From contig NZ_CP139781.1 in NCBI RefSeq assembly GCF_019679435.2, positions 558,001 to 622,000 of the forward strand: a stretch of DNA of 64,000 nucleotides, read 5' to 3'. This DNA comes from Actomonas aquatica (GTDB lineage: Bacteria > Verrucomicrobiota > Verrucomicrobiia > Opitutales > Opitutaceae). Of this stretch, positions 27,505 through 36,504 are shown one piece after another. A program made the position numbers and the translations under genes. A model generated the notes under the pieces. That model did no database searches and was not told the origin of the DNA. It saw only the letters and a list, made by a program, of their open reading frames with translations. Within the stretch, counting starts at the first letter, position 1, and the number at the start of each line of letters is the position of its first letter.

Positions 27505-28760
27505 GACGCCGCTTTGGGTTTACCACCAAACTTCTCCAACGATTGGGCCAACTCCGGGTAACGCGCAACGGCTGCCGCGACGTCCATCCCGGCGACCGCG
27601 GCCTCCCACCAGCGTTGCAGCGCACGCACGCCGGCGGCGGGTCCCTGCGGGTGGGCCTGGATGCCACCACCGGCCATGTAGAGCAGGTCGACGGTCTGGG
27701 TGCGTCGCCACGTCTCCGGCGCCTGGCCGCCCCATTGGCCCGACGAGACCACCGGCAACACCGGCCGGCCCAAAGGCTCCGTCGCCAAGCACGCGCTGAT
27801 CGCGGCGACGACCGAATCGTCCGGCTCCCAGAACTTGTTGGCGATGCCGTTGACGTGCAGCTGATCCACGCCAGCGAGCCGCCAGTATTTTTGGTAGGCC
27901 GCAAAACCCATGCCCCAAAGCGGATGCCGGTTGAGCATGCCCCAGCCATTGCGGTGGCCGTGGATCGCCAACATACCGCGGTCACAGATCGCCTTGCCCG
28001 CCACCAGGCCGACGCTGTTCAGGCTCAGCATCACCGCCGTGCCGCCGGCCGCCACGACCTTGTCGTAGTGCCGCTGCATGGCGTCGAATTCATCGGTGAT
28101 GTTGAACGCATACATCGGCTTGCGGCCGGTGCGTTCGGCGTGGGTGTTGATCACCGCCATGATGGCGTCCACTCGCTCGTCGAACGGCGAATGCGGTGGG
28201 TTCGCCATCAGCTCGTCGTCCTTCAAAAAATCGATGCCCGCCTCGATCAACTCCTGCACCATGGCCGCGGTCTGCGCGGGCGACAGACCCACACTCGGTT
28301 TGATGATGGTGCCGATGAGTGGGCGGTCCTGCACCTGCGTGAGCGCCCGACAGCCGGCCACGCCAAATTGCGGGCCGCGAAACGCCGCGCCCCACCCTGC
28401 CGGCACGGTGAAATCGAGCAGCTTCAGCCCGGAAAACTGGGCGATTTCGTAGAGGTTGCCCTGCAGGGTCGACATCAAGGTCGGCAGATTCGCGCCGAAG
28501 TTTTCCACCGCCCACGACACCTCGATCTCCGCGCGATGATAGGCCGCGGCCGGCGCGCGGCCGGTCGGCACGGTCGGTTGCGCCACTGTCTCCAGATGTT
28601 TGATACGTTCGACCCGGGCGGCGAAGCGGGCCTTGAGCTCGGCCGACTCACCCGGCACCGCCACAAAGGTGCCCGACGACTGTTCACCGGCCAGCACCGC
28701 GGCGGCGCGTTCCGGCTCGTTGGGCGTCTCGATCAGATACGTGGCGGTGATGCGTTCCAT
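27501..28760 (-). CDS. RuBisCO-like protein (form IV, acid-sugar-phosphate type)
   Basis: 419 residues from the ATG at 28760. Many RuBisCO active-site positions remain: Lys of GTIIKPSVGLSP (K175 equivalent), the carbamate Lys and metal ligands in FLKDDELMANP (K201, D203, E204), His-Arg in IHGHRNGWGM (H294, R295), His in LHVNG (H327), a loop-6-like Lys in NKFWEPDD, Ser in VVSSGQWGG and the phosphate loop MAGGGIQAHPQGP. K177 is replaced by Ser, which argues against true CO2 fixation. With the overlapping acid-sugar kinase, decarboxylation or transcarboxylation of 3-oxo-isoapionate 4-phosphate or a similar branched acid is likely. The last four bases overlap the kinase gene. Confidence 0.9.
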   Translation of the reverse strand: MERITATYLIETPNEPERAAAVLAGEQSSGTFVAVPGESAELKARFAARVERIKHLETVAQPTVPTGRAPAAAYHRAEIEVSWAVENFGANLPTLMSTLQGNLYEIAQFSGLKLLDFTVPAGWGAAFRGPQFGVAGCRALTQVQDRPLIGTIIKPSVGLSPAQTAAMVQELIEAGIDFLKDDELMANPPHSPFDERVDAIMAVINTHAERTGRKPMYAFNITDEFDAMQRHYDKVVAAGGTAVMLSLNSVGLVAGKAICDRGMLAIHGHRNGWGMLNRHPLWGMGFAAYQKYWRLAGVDQLHVNGIANKFWEPDDSVVAAISACLATEPLGRPVLPVVSSGQWGGQAPETWRRTQTVDLLYMAGGGIQAHPQGPAAGVRALQRWWEAAVAGMDVAAAVARYPELAQSLEKFGGKPKAAS

Positions 28761-28783
28761 CGGCGGAAAAGGTGCGCTCAGGT

Positions 28784-30850
28784 TTACCGCAGCGGGACCC
28801 AGACGCTCATGTCGGTGTCCCCGCGATTGCCCCAGGCGTAGTAAGGCACGAAGGTCAGCTGGATCGGCTCGCTGGTCGGCGCGCCCACCTCGCGGTAGAG
28901 CTGTCCCGGTTCCCACGCCGGCCGCTGCACGTGCTCGCCCGGCAGGGTGATCGTCATTACTTGGGCGCCCGCGATGGTCTGCGGTTCGATCTGGGGGGAC
29001 GCGGCCGTCGAACGCAGCGTGAGCGCCACGTCCTTCAGGTCGACGCCCTCCGGCAGGTCGTCGCCCTCCAGGCAATACACCAACGGACCGTAACGCACCG
29101 CCACTTGGTTGAGCGTCTCCTCCACCAAGGGATTGGCTTCGACGAGCACGGGCTTGAAGGCGAAATCCAGTTCCACCGTGTCGCCGGCCTGCCACTTCCG
29201 CGGCAAGTCCGCGTAGGTGCCGGGCGCAAACTGCGCGAGCACGGGCGAGCCGTTGATCTGAATCTGGGTGCCTTCCGGCTTCAACCAGCCCGGCAGGCGC
29301 AATTTGAGCGCGACCTCGTGCTCAGGCGCTGCTTCGATCACGATCTTGATCCGACCATCCCAGGGATAGTTGGTCTCCTGGCGGAGTTTGATGGCGTCAC
29401 CGTTGGTCCACTGCGAATCGAGCGTGCTGGCGGCGTAAAGGTTCACCCAGACCGTGTCATCGGAAAGTGAATACACGTAGTTGTGCAGTTCGGCGATGGT
29501 GCGCACGACGTTGGGCGGGCAGCAGAACGAGGACTTGATGTTGGGCATGCGCGTGCGCGACCAGCGCATCGGCCAGTCGAAGTCATGCAGCTTGCGCAGC
29601 GGGTTCACGTAGAAATAGTCCCGCCCCTCCAGACTGATGCCGGGCAGGATGCCGTTGTAGACCGTCTGCTCAAACAGGTCGGCGTCCTGCGCGTCGCCGG
29701 TGACCATAAACTGCCGCCACATCCACATGCCGTAGCCGATGGTGGCGCAGGTTTCGTTGTAGGCCGTCAGGTTGGGCAACTGGTAATCGCGGCCGTAGGC
29801 CTGATGCACGAGTTTGATCGAGCTGTGTTTGGTCGATCCATCGGGGGAAGCACCGTCGTAAAGCGCGCCGGTCATGCCGGTCACGTAAAGCTTCTGGGAG
29901 GCGACGTCGGCGTCGATTTTCTCCAAGGTATCCAACAGCGAGGCATCGCCGTTTTCCGCCACGATATCGGCGACGCCAGCATAGAGGTAGTTGGCGCGCA
30001 CGGCGTGGCCCACGGCTTCGGTCATCTCGCGAAACGGCACCCGATCCTGGTTGTGATCGCTGCCGATCTCCGGTGGCACGAGGCTGCGGATTTCGATGAG
30101 TTGCTCGGCCAGCTGCAGGTAACGCGGTTCGCGGGTGATGCGATACAGCTCGACGACGCCCATGTAGTGCGAGGGGCAGATGGCGTTGCGGGCCAGATCC
30201 TCCGGGACCTCCTGGCAAAGGCGGTCGATGTAGTCGGCGGCTTTGATCGCGAGCTCGAGCAGGTTGGTTTTTCCTGTCGCACGATAGTGGATACAGGCCG
30301 TCGTGATGAGGTGGCCCATGTTGTAGGTCTCAAAGTGCTCCCGGTCCTCAAACTCGGCCGCTTTCGCGCCGGTCTGGCCGCGGCGTTGCGGCACGATCTT
30401 GTGGGTGTGCAGATAACCGTCCTCGCGCTGAGCGGCGCCGATCACCGCGATCATTTCGTCCATGCGGGCGTCGATCGCCGGATCCTTGGTCACGGCGTAA
30501 ACCTGCGCCAGCGCTTCGAACCATTTGAGGAAGTCGCCGTCGTTGAAGGACGGCCCGTGCGGTTTGCCGTCGCCGCGCCCCTCCCCCAGCCCGGCGGCCA
30601 TCAGAAAATTGTCCCAGGCGTGGCTCTCATGCGGGTCGCGAAATATGTCCCACATGTGGGGAATCATGACGTCGCGGCAGACGTCGAAGCGGTCGCCGAA
30701 CAGGCCTCCGTTCCAGGTCACGTCATCCAGATCGGGCAGGTAAAACTGCACGTGCGGTGACTGGGTGGTGTCGATGAGGGCGTTCTCTCCGGCGTGCGCC
30801 AGGGGCGCGCTCGCGAGGAGCAGGGTCAGGGCAAAGCGTCGGGGCATCAT
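28784..30850 (-). CDS. GH127 family glycoside hydrolase (DUF1680)
   Basis: 688 residues with a signal peptide (residues 1-20, ending APLAHA). The (alpha/alpha)6 barrel region has DGYLHTHKIV, YNETCATIGYGMWMWRQF and SFCCPPNVVRTIAELHNYVY. The Glu-x-Cys and the Cys-Cys pair match the zinc ligands and Cys nucleophile of characterised GH127 beta-L-arabinofuranosidases. The C-terminus is beta-rich. Known activities are beta-L-arabinofuranosidase and, in RG-II breakdown, aceric-acid release; the substrate here is not certain. Its export points to periplasmic cleavage of pectin side chains. It lies 23 bases upstream of the RuBisCO-like gene. Confidence 0.9.
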   Translation of the reverse strand: MMPRRFALTLLLASAPLAHAGENALIDTTQSPHVQFYLPDLDDVTWNGGLFGDRFDVCRDVMIPHMWDIFRDPHESHAWDNFLMAAGLGEGRGDGKPHGPSFNDGDFLKWFEALAQVYAVTKDPAIDARMDEMIAVIGAAQREDGYLHTHKIVPQRRGQTGAKAAEFEDREHFETYNMGHLITTACIHYRATGKTNLLELAIKAADYIDRLCQEVPEDLARNAICPSHYMGVVELYRITREPRYLQLAEQLIEIRSLVPPEIGSDHNQDRVPFREMTEAVGHAVRANYLYAGVADIVAENGDASLLDTLEKIDADVASQKLYVTGMTGALYDGASPDGSTKHSSIKLVHQAYGRDYQLPNLTAYNETCATIGYGMWMWRQFMVTGDAQDADLFEQTVYNGILPGISLEGRDYFYVNPLRKLHDFDWPMRWSRTRMPNIKSSFCCPPNVVRTIAELHNYVYSLSDDTVWVNLYAASTLDSQWTNGDAIKLRQETNYPWDGRIKIVIEAAPEHEVALKLRLPGWLKPEGTQIQINGSPVLAQFAPGTYADLPRKWQAGDTVELDFAFKPVLVEANPLVEETLNQVAVRYGPLVYCLEGDDLPEGVDLKDVALTLRSTAASPQIEPQTIAGAQVMTITLPGEHVQRPAWEPGQLYREVGAPTSEPIQLTFVPYYAWGNRGDTDMSVWVPLR

Positions 30851-30892
30851 GGGATAAACAAACGGACGAGGGGTGGGCTCAGACGATCGGGA

Positions 30893-33604
30893 TCAGCCGA
30901 TTTGGGAATGAAAGTGATAGGTGCCGGCGGGGGCTTGGCAGCGCACAAAGCCGGGCTCGGTGGCGTCGACGCTCAGCCCATCCGTATTCACTGTGGCCGG
31001 GTCGCTGGTCGGGATGTGCACGGTGGCGCTGGTGTTGGCCGGAATCGTCACTTCCCAACTGAAGCGATCGTCCTCGCGGCGCCAGGCGCTGCAAATCGGG
31101 CCGTGCATGGTGCCCTGCGTCGCGCGGGCCCAGTCGAGTCCGTCGCCGAGGTGAGGTTGCAGCACAAAGCGACCGAAGCCGGGCTGTGCCGGATCGAGTT
31201 CGATGCCGGCCACGTAGCGGAACAACCACTCGCCGACCGAGCCGAGCGAGTAGTGGTTGAACGAGTTCATGTGTGGGTTGAAAAACCCGTCCTCGTGCGT
31301 CCAGCCGTTCCAACGCTCCCAGATGGTGGTGGCGCCGTGTTTGATCGGATAGAGCCAGGACGGATACGTGTCCTGCAGCAGGAGCTTGTAGGCGACGTCG
31401 ACGTGGCCGGTTTGGGTGAGAATCGGGTTGAGGAAACTGATGCCGATGAAGCCCGTGCTGAGGTGCCAGTCGTTGTCGCGAATCAGTTCCACCAAACGCG
31501 CCGCCGCCGCCTGACGCTGATCGGGCGGGACCAGGTCAAACGCGAGCGCGAGCAGGTAGGCGGTCTGGGTTTCCACCTTGAGCCTCCCCTCGCCCGCGCA
31601 GAATTCGTTTTGAAACGCGACGCGCACCGCGTCCGCCATCGCGCCAAAACGCGTCGCGTCGTCGGCGCGACCCAGCGCCGTGGCCATCTCGGCCATCTTG
31701 GTCGCGTCACTCGCCCAGTAGGCGGTGGCGAGCAGGTTTTTCATCGGAGACTGCGTGCGGAAACTCGTGTCGGTAGGGATGCACAACCAGTCGCCGTAGT
31801 TGTTGCGCAGATCGCGGGTGCGCAGGTGGTCGGGATTGGTGCGCTCGAGGTAGTCGAGCCACGCGGTCATCGCGGCCCAGCATTTCTCCACCACTCGCGT
31901 ATCACCGTAAACGCGCCACATGGTCCACGGCACGATCACGCCGGCATCGGCCCAACCCGCACCGCCACACAGGTCGTCGAGGCCGACGAAATTGATGTGC
32001 TCCGGAATGCGCGGGGCGACGTCCGGGAACAGTCCCTCGGGGGTCTGGGCATCCACCACGTCCTGCATCCACTTGGTGAAAAACGCGGCCACATCGCCGT
32101 TGCAGGTGGCGGTGCGCATGAAGACCTGGGCATCGCCCATCCAGCCGAGCCGTTCGTCGCGCTGCGGGCAATCGGTCGGCACGGTGAGGAAGTTGTCCCG
32201 CTGCGACCAGTGGCCATTGAGCCAGAGGCGGTTGACGCCCTCGTGCGAACAGGCGAACTCGCCGGTCATCGGCGTCGCCGAATGCACCACACAGCCCAGC
32301 ACCGCATCGGCCCGCGGCGCCGCGCCTGCTGGCAGCCCCGTTAGTTCGACGTATTGAAATCCATGGAAGGTGAAGGTCGGCTCCCACACTTCGACGCCGT
32401 CGCCACGACACACATACACGTCGGTCGCTTTGGCCCGGCGCAGGTTTTCCACGTAGAGGGTGCCATCGGGCGAAAGGCGCTCACCGAAGCGCAGTTGCAC
32501 CCGCGTGCCAGCGGGTGCCTCCACCGTGAGTCGCGCCCAACCCGAAATGTTCTGGCCCAGATCGTAGAGATGCACGCCCGGCGCGATCTCGGTGTGAGTC
32601 GACGGCGCGATCGTCTCGGTGATGCGCACTGGCTCGCTGCGTTGCGCCACCAATGCGACGCGCGGTGCGGCGACTTCCACCGCGCTCAACCAGGAGTGTG
32701 CGTCGAACGCCGGGGCGTCCCAACCGGATTGGGTCCGCCGCGCGTCGCAGATCTCGCCCATTTGAAAATCACTCTGCCGAATCGCGCCGGTGTCGCAGCT
32801 CCAGCGGCCGTCGGTGCACACGATGACCCGCGAGCGGTCGGTGAGCTCCACCTCCAGCTGCGCCATAAAACTGTTCTCCAGGCTGCCGTAGCGACCGCGC
32901 TGTTCCTGCCAGCCTACGTAACCGGTCCACCAGCCGTCGCCCAAGGTCGCCGCCAGACAATTGCGGCCGCTCTGCAGCAAGGCCGTGACGTCGTAGGCAC
33001 GGTAGTGAATGCGCTGCTGGTAGTCGGTCCACTCCGGCGCGAAAAGGTCTTCGCTCACCGCCTGCCCGTTGACGCGCAACGCGATCAGGCCGCGCGCACT
33101 GGCATACACCGTCGCCCGCGCCACCTGACCCGGCAGCTCAAACTCCCGTCGGAAACAGCCCGGCGTGCCGGGGTCCAGCAGCGTCGGGGCAACCGCCTCG
33201 GGATCGCGCGTGATGATCGCCGGATCCGCGGCGATCCATTGCGCTTCCCAGTCGCACGCGCCCAACAAACCCATCGTCCAACGCGCGGGTTCTGAGCGCA
33301 CGCTCGCGCCGGTTTCATCCCACACTTCGACGTCCCACACACAGACTTCGCGCGACAACAGCTCTACGCCTGCGTAGCTGATGTGGCTGGTCTGCGCCGA
33401 TTCGACCCGGCCGCTGTCCCAGCGGTCGCACCGATCCTGCCGCAACCGATCGACCGTGCTTGCGACCCGCACCTGGTAGGCCACTTGGCGCGCGCCGCGG
33501 CGCGCACTGGCCAACTCCCAGCTCAGGCGCGGCGCGGTTTCATCGATCCCGAGCGGATCGACGAGGTATTCACAACGGAGACGGGAAACGGTGAGGTCGG
33601 ACAC
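30893..33604 (-). CDS. GH78 family alpha-L-rhamnosidase
   Basis: 903 residues from a GTG at 33604, chosen because LRCEYLVDPLGIDETAPRLSWEL follows, the usual family start; a TTG 8 codons upstream is possible. N-terminal beta domains (about 1-360) are followed by the (alpha/alpha)6 barrel. The catalytic segment PQRDERLGWMGDAQVF carries the acidic triad and TTIWERWNGWTHEDG carries the later Glu. It removes alpha-linked L-rhamnose. No signal peptide is seen, so it may be cytoplasmic or exported by another route. It follows the MFS gene by 81 bases. Confidence 0.93.
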   Translation of the reverse strand: MSDLTVSRLRCEYLVDPLGIDETAPRLSWELASARRGARQVAYQVRVASTVDRLRQDRCDRWDSGRVESAQTSHISYAGVELLSREVCVWDVEVWDETGASVRSEPARWTMGLLGACDWEAQWIAADPAIITRDPEAVAPTLLDPGTPGCFRREFELPGQVARATVYASARGLIALRVNGQAVSEDLFAPEWTDYQQRIHYRAYDVTALLQSGRNCLAATLGDGWWTGYVGWQEQRGRYGSLENSFMAQLEVELTDRSRVIVCTDGRWSCDTGAIRQSDFQMGEICDARRTQSGWDAPAFDAHSWLSAVEVAAPRVALVAQRSEPVRITETIAPSTHTEIAPGVHLYDLGQNISGWARLTVEAPAGTRVQLRFGERLSPDGTLYVENLRRAKATDVYVCRGDGVEVWEPTFTFHGFQYVELTGLPAGAAPRADAVLGCVVHSATPMTGEFACSHEGVNRLWLNGHWSQRDNFLTVPTDCPQRDERLGWMGDAQVFMRTATCNGDVAAFFTKWMQDVVDAQTPEGLFPDVAPRIPEHINFVGLDDLCGGAGWADAGVIVPWTMWRVYGDTRVVEKCWAAMTAWLDYLERTNPDHLRTRDLRNNYGDWLCIPTDTSFRTQSPMKNLLATAYWASDATKMAEMATALGRADDATRFGAMADAVRVAFQNEFCAGEGRLKVETQTAYLLALAFDLVPPDQRQAAAARLVELIRDNDWHLSTGFIGISFLNPILTQTGHVDVAYKLLLQDTYPSWLYPIKHGATTIWERWNGWTHEDGFFNPHMNSFNHYSLGSVGEWLFRYVAGIELDPAQPGFGRFVLQPHLGDGLDWARATQGTMHGPICSAWRREDDRFSWEVTIPANTSATVHIPTSDPATVNTDGLSVDATEPGFVRCQAPAGTYHFHSQIG

Positions 33605-33685
33605 GGCTAAATGAAGATGAGAGGGCAATCACGGGACCTTAGCACCGCCCGCCGTCGAAGGAAATGTGGGGGGGCCGAAAAAGGT

Positions 33686-34963
33686 TCAGGCGGCGTTCTC
33701 CGCCTCGATCTGCTCCAGCGATTTGCCGGAGGTGTCGGGCATGAAGAAATAACCCACGGCGCCGCTCACAAAGAGGAACAGCGTGAGCAGGCCCGCCACC
33801 TGGCCGATGCCAGCCGAAGCCAACACCGGGACGAAGAAACTCCAGATGCCGAGCAACACGCGCGCCACGCCGAAGGTGATGCCCTGCGCCGTGCTCCGCA
33901 GCAGCGTGGGGAACAGTTCCTGACTGAAGACCTTGTAGAACGCTTCGCCCGCCAGCGCTCCGCCGGCCGAGAACAGGATGATATTGGCCAACACCACCGG
34001 GATGCTGAACGGCAGGAACAGCAGCATGCCGTAAGCGATCACCTGCACCACTGCGCCGATGCCCCACATCAGTCGACGCGTGCGATAGTTGCCGTCGGAG
34101 TGGCGCATGAACACAAACACGATCACGAGCATCGCGATGATGAAGCCCGAGCACGACAGCAGCACGCTGGCCACCGGTCCGCCCGCGCCGAGGGTTTCGA
34201 TGATGTAGGGGTTGAAGATACCGGCGGTGCCCGCGGCGAGATTCCAGAACAGGTAGATGGTCGCCGTCCAGATCAGGTAGCGCAGGTTACGTCCTTTGAA
34301 GAGCGCGGACACGCTTTGTTTGACCGCGCCGGCCGAGGCGGCGGCCTTCCAGCGGGCCGATTCCGACAACCCCCGCCGAAGCGCCCAGGTCACCAGTGCG
34401 ACCACAAACAAGTGGAACAATACGATGCGCGTGCCGAGCAGGCCCAAACCCGACAGGGCGGCCGCCATCACAAATACAATCACCGGGCCCAGGCACCAGG
34501 ATACCTGCGTGAAGCCGAGCAACTTGCCGCGCGCCTTGGCCGGAGCGAACTCACCCACCAGCGCCAACGACGTCGGCACATCCGCGCCGACCGCCAAGCC
34601 GACAATCACCGTGCCGATAAACAGCATTTCGCGGTTCATCGCCAACGCGACCAACAGGATGCCGAGGGCATACACCAGCAGGTCCCATTTGTAGATGCGT
34701 TTGCGCCCGAGCTTGTCGCCGAGCCAACCACCAAAAATCGCCCCCACCGCACAACCGATGGCATTGGGACCGATTGCCGCCAGCGTGCCGACCTCTCCTT
34801 TGGACAGGCCGAAGTTCTTTTCAAAATTAACCATGCCCACGCCGAGGGCGACGATCGATCCGGCGTCGAGATAGGAAGCCATGCCGGCGAGCGCCGACCA
34901 TTTCCATTGTTGACGAGTGATGACGGTGCCTTCGGCAGGGGCGTCTGCAGTGGGAGAACTCAT
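33686..34963 (-). CDS. MFS sugar transporter
   Basis: 425 residues from an ATG that overlaps the stop of the FGGY kinase gene (ATGA). About 12 transmembrane helices are seen, with motif A as GGWLGDKLGRKRIYK after helix 2, and SLALVGEFAPAKARGKLLG with AQGITFGVARVLLG as the sugar-porter-like blocks. It is likely a proton-coupled importer of the sugar handled by this operon, such as apiose, rhamnose or a short pectin saccharide. Specificity cannot be read from sequence. Translational coupling to the kinase supports a joint role in uptake and phosphorylation. Confidence 0.87.
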   Translation of the reverse strand: MSSPTADAPAEGTVITRQQWKWSALAGMASYLDAGSIVALGVGMVNFEKNFGLSKGEVGTLAAIGPNAIGCAVGAIFGGWLGDKLGRKRIYKWDLLVYALGILLVALAMNREMLFIGTVIVGLAVGADVPTSLALVGEFAPAKARGKLLGFTQVSWCLGPVIVFVMAAALSGLGLLGTRIVLFHLFVVALVTWALRRGLSESARWKAAASAGAVKQSVSALFKGRNLRYLIWTATIYLFWNLAAGTAGIFNPYIIETLGAGGPVASVLLSCSGFIIAMLVIVFVFMRHSDGNYRTRRLMWGIGAVVQVIAYGMLLFLPFSIPVVLANIILFSAGGALAGEAFYKVFSQELFPTLLRSTAQGITFGVARVLLGIWSFFVPVLASAGIGQVAGLLTLFLFVSGAVGYFFMPDTSGKSLEQIEAENAA

Positions 34964-36483
34964 GGGGCCAAGAGGGGGTCTGGGGACTGGGTGGGAATGG
35001 ATTTGAAAGAGAGGGTTTGCTGCACCGCTTGCCGCCATCCGGCGAGCATGTCGGCACCTTCGGTTTCGGATCGTTCGGGCCGATAGACCGCCCCGGATTT
35101 GCTGGCGCCGCTCAAGTCGGCCAGTGCGGTCAGATGCCCGAGTCCGAGCCGCCCGGCCTGCACCGCGCCCAGCGCGGAACACTCGGCCACGGCCGCGACG
35201 CGCAGCTCAACTTGCGTCATGTCGGCGGTGAATTGCATCAGGAACGCGCTCACGGTCGGACCGCCATCGGCGGCGATCGCCGTCAGTTCGACGTCGGCTT
35301 CATCACGCATGGCGTCGAGCGCCTCGGCGACCTGATAGGAAATGGATTCGTAAGCGGCGCGCGCGAGGTGGCGTTTGTCGCTGTGACTGCTCAGCCCCGT
35401 GATCGCCGCGCGTGCGTCGGGCGCCCAATAGGGCAAACCCAGGCCGGTGAAGGCGGGCACCAGATACACCCCGCCATTGTCGGGCAAGCCCATCGCCCAC
35501 TGCTCGAGTTCGTTGATGCTGGCCGCGAGTCCGAGTTGGTCGCGCAGCCAGTTGAGCGTCGAGGCGGAGGAAATGATCACACCTTCATAGGCGTAGGCGC
35601 TCTCGCCGTTGATCGTCCACGCCAGCGTCGTCAGCACGCCTTGAGTGGAGAACTGCGGCCGCGCCCCGATGTTGAGCAACAGCGACGAGCCGGTGCCAAA
35701 CGTGACCTTGGCTTCGCCCGCCTCCACACAACCCTGCGCGAGCAAGGCGGCCTGCGAGTCGCCCATGACGCCGCGAATCGGCAAGGGGCGGGCCCAACGG
35801 CCATCCAGGGTGGTTTCGCCAAAAGCGGCGGAGCTTTCGCGCACTTCCGGCAGGGCGCGCTCCGGCACGTTCCAACAGCGGCAGAGTTCCGCATCCCAGC
35901 GCTGTTGACCGATGTCGAAGAGCAGCGTGCGACAGGCGTTGGTGCCGTCGGTCGCGAAGACCGCGCCGCCGGTCAGGCGGTAAATCAGGTAGGTGTCGAT
36001 TGTGCCGATGAGGGCCGAACCGTCGTCGAGCCGGGCGGCGATTTCGGGATGCTCCTCCATCAGCCACTGCAGCTTGGACGCCGAAAAATACGGATCGATC
36101 TTCAGACCCGAGCGGCTGCGCACGAGCGCCTCGTCGCCCGCGTCCAGATGACGACGGCAAATCGCTTCGCCGCGGCGGCATTGCCACACCAGCGCGCGGT
36201 GCAGCGGCGCTCCGGTGGCGCGATCAAACACCACGATGGTTTCGCGCTGATTGGTGATGCTCAGGGCCACCACGTCGGCCCAGCGCGCGGAGTGGCGTTG
36301 GGCGAGCGTGTCGAGCAACGTGACGGTGTTGGCCCAAATCTCCTCGGCATCATGCTCCACCCAGCCCGGTTGCGGATAGTGCTGGGTATGATCGCGCGCG
36401 GCGCGGTCGATCACCTGCCCTGCCCCATCAAAGAGCAGCGCCTTGGTGGCGGAGGTGCTTTGGTCGAGCGCGAGGTAGAGCAT
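34960..36483 (-). CDS. FGGY-family carbohydrate kinase (glycerol-kinase-like)
   Basis: 507 residues. The N-terminal ATPase fold starts LYLALDQSTSATKALLFD. LSITNQRETIVVFDRATGAPLHRALVWQCRR is close to glycerol kinase, and FGTGSSLLLNIG and AADGGPTVSAFLMQFTADMT form the C-terminal ATP site. FGGY kinases phosphorylate glycerol, xylulose, ribulose, fuculose and apulose. Placed directly after a split transketolase and an isomerase-family gene, apulose kinase is the best contextual guess. It lies 21 bases from the transketolase C gene and overlaps the MFS gene by four bases. Confidence 0.88.
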   Translation of the reverse strand: MLYLALDQSTSATKALLFDGAGQVIDRAARDHTQHYPQPGWVEHDAEEIWANTVTLLDTLAQRHSARWADVVALSITNQRETIVVFDRATGAPLHRALVWQCRRGEAICRRHLDAGDEALVRSRSGLKIDPYFSASKLQWLMEEHPEIAARLDDGSALIGTIDTYLIYRLTGGAVFATDGTNACRTLLFDIGQQRWDAELCRCWNVPERALPEVRESSAAFGETTLDGRWARPLPIRGVMGDSQAALLAQGCVEAGEAKVTFGTGSSLLLNIGARPQFSTQGVLTTLAWTINGESAYAYEGVIISSASTLNWLRDQLGLAASINELEQWAMGLPDNGGVYLVPAFTGLGLPYWAPDARAAITGLSSHSDKRHLARAAYESISYQVAEALDAMRDEADVELTAIAADGGPTVSAFLMQFTADMTQVELRVAAVAECSALGAVQAGRLGLGHLTALADLSGASKSGAVYRPERSETEGADMLAGWRQAVQQTLSFKSIPTQSPDPLLAP

Positions 36484-36504
36484 CGGGGCGTCGTCTCCGA
36501 TTGT

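Noticed and set aside
27501..28760. True CO2-fixing RuBisCO
   Set aside because: K177 is replaced, several substrate residues differ, and neither a small subunit nor phosphoribulokinase is present; the kinase overlap points to acid-sugar chemistry.
30794..32344. 516-codon plus-strand open frame over GH78
   Set aside because: Antisense to conserved catalytic segments of GH78 and without motif support.
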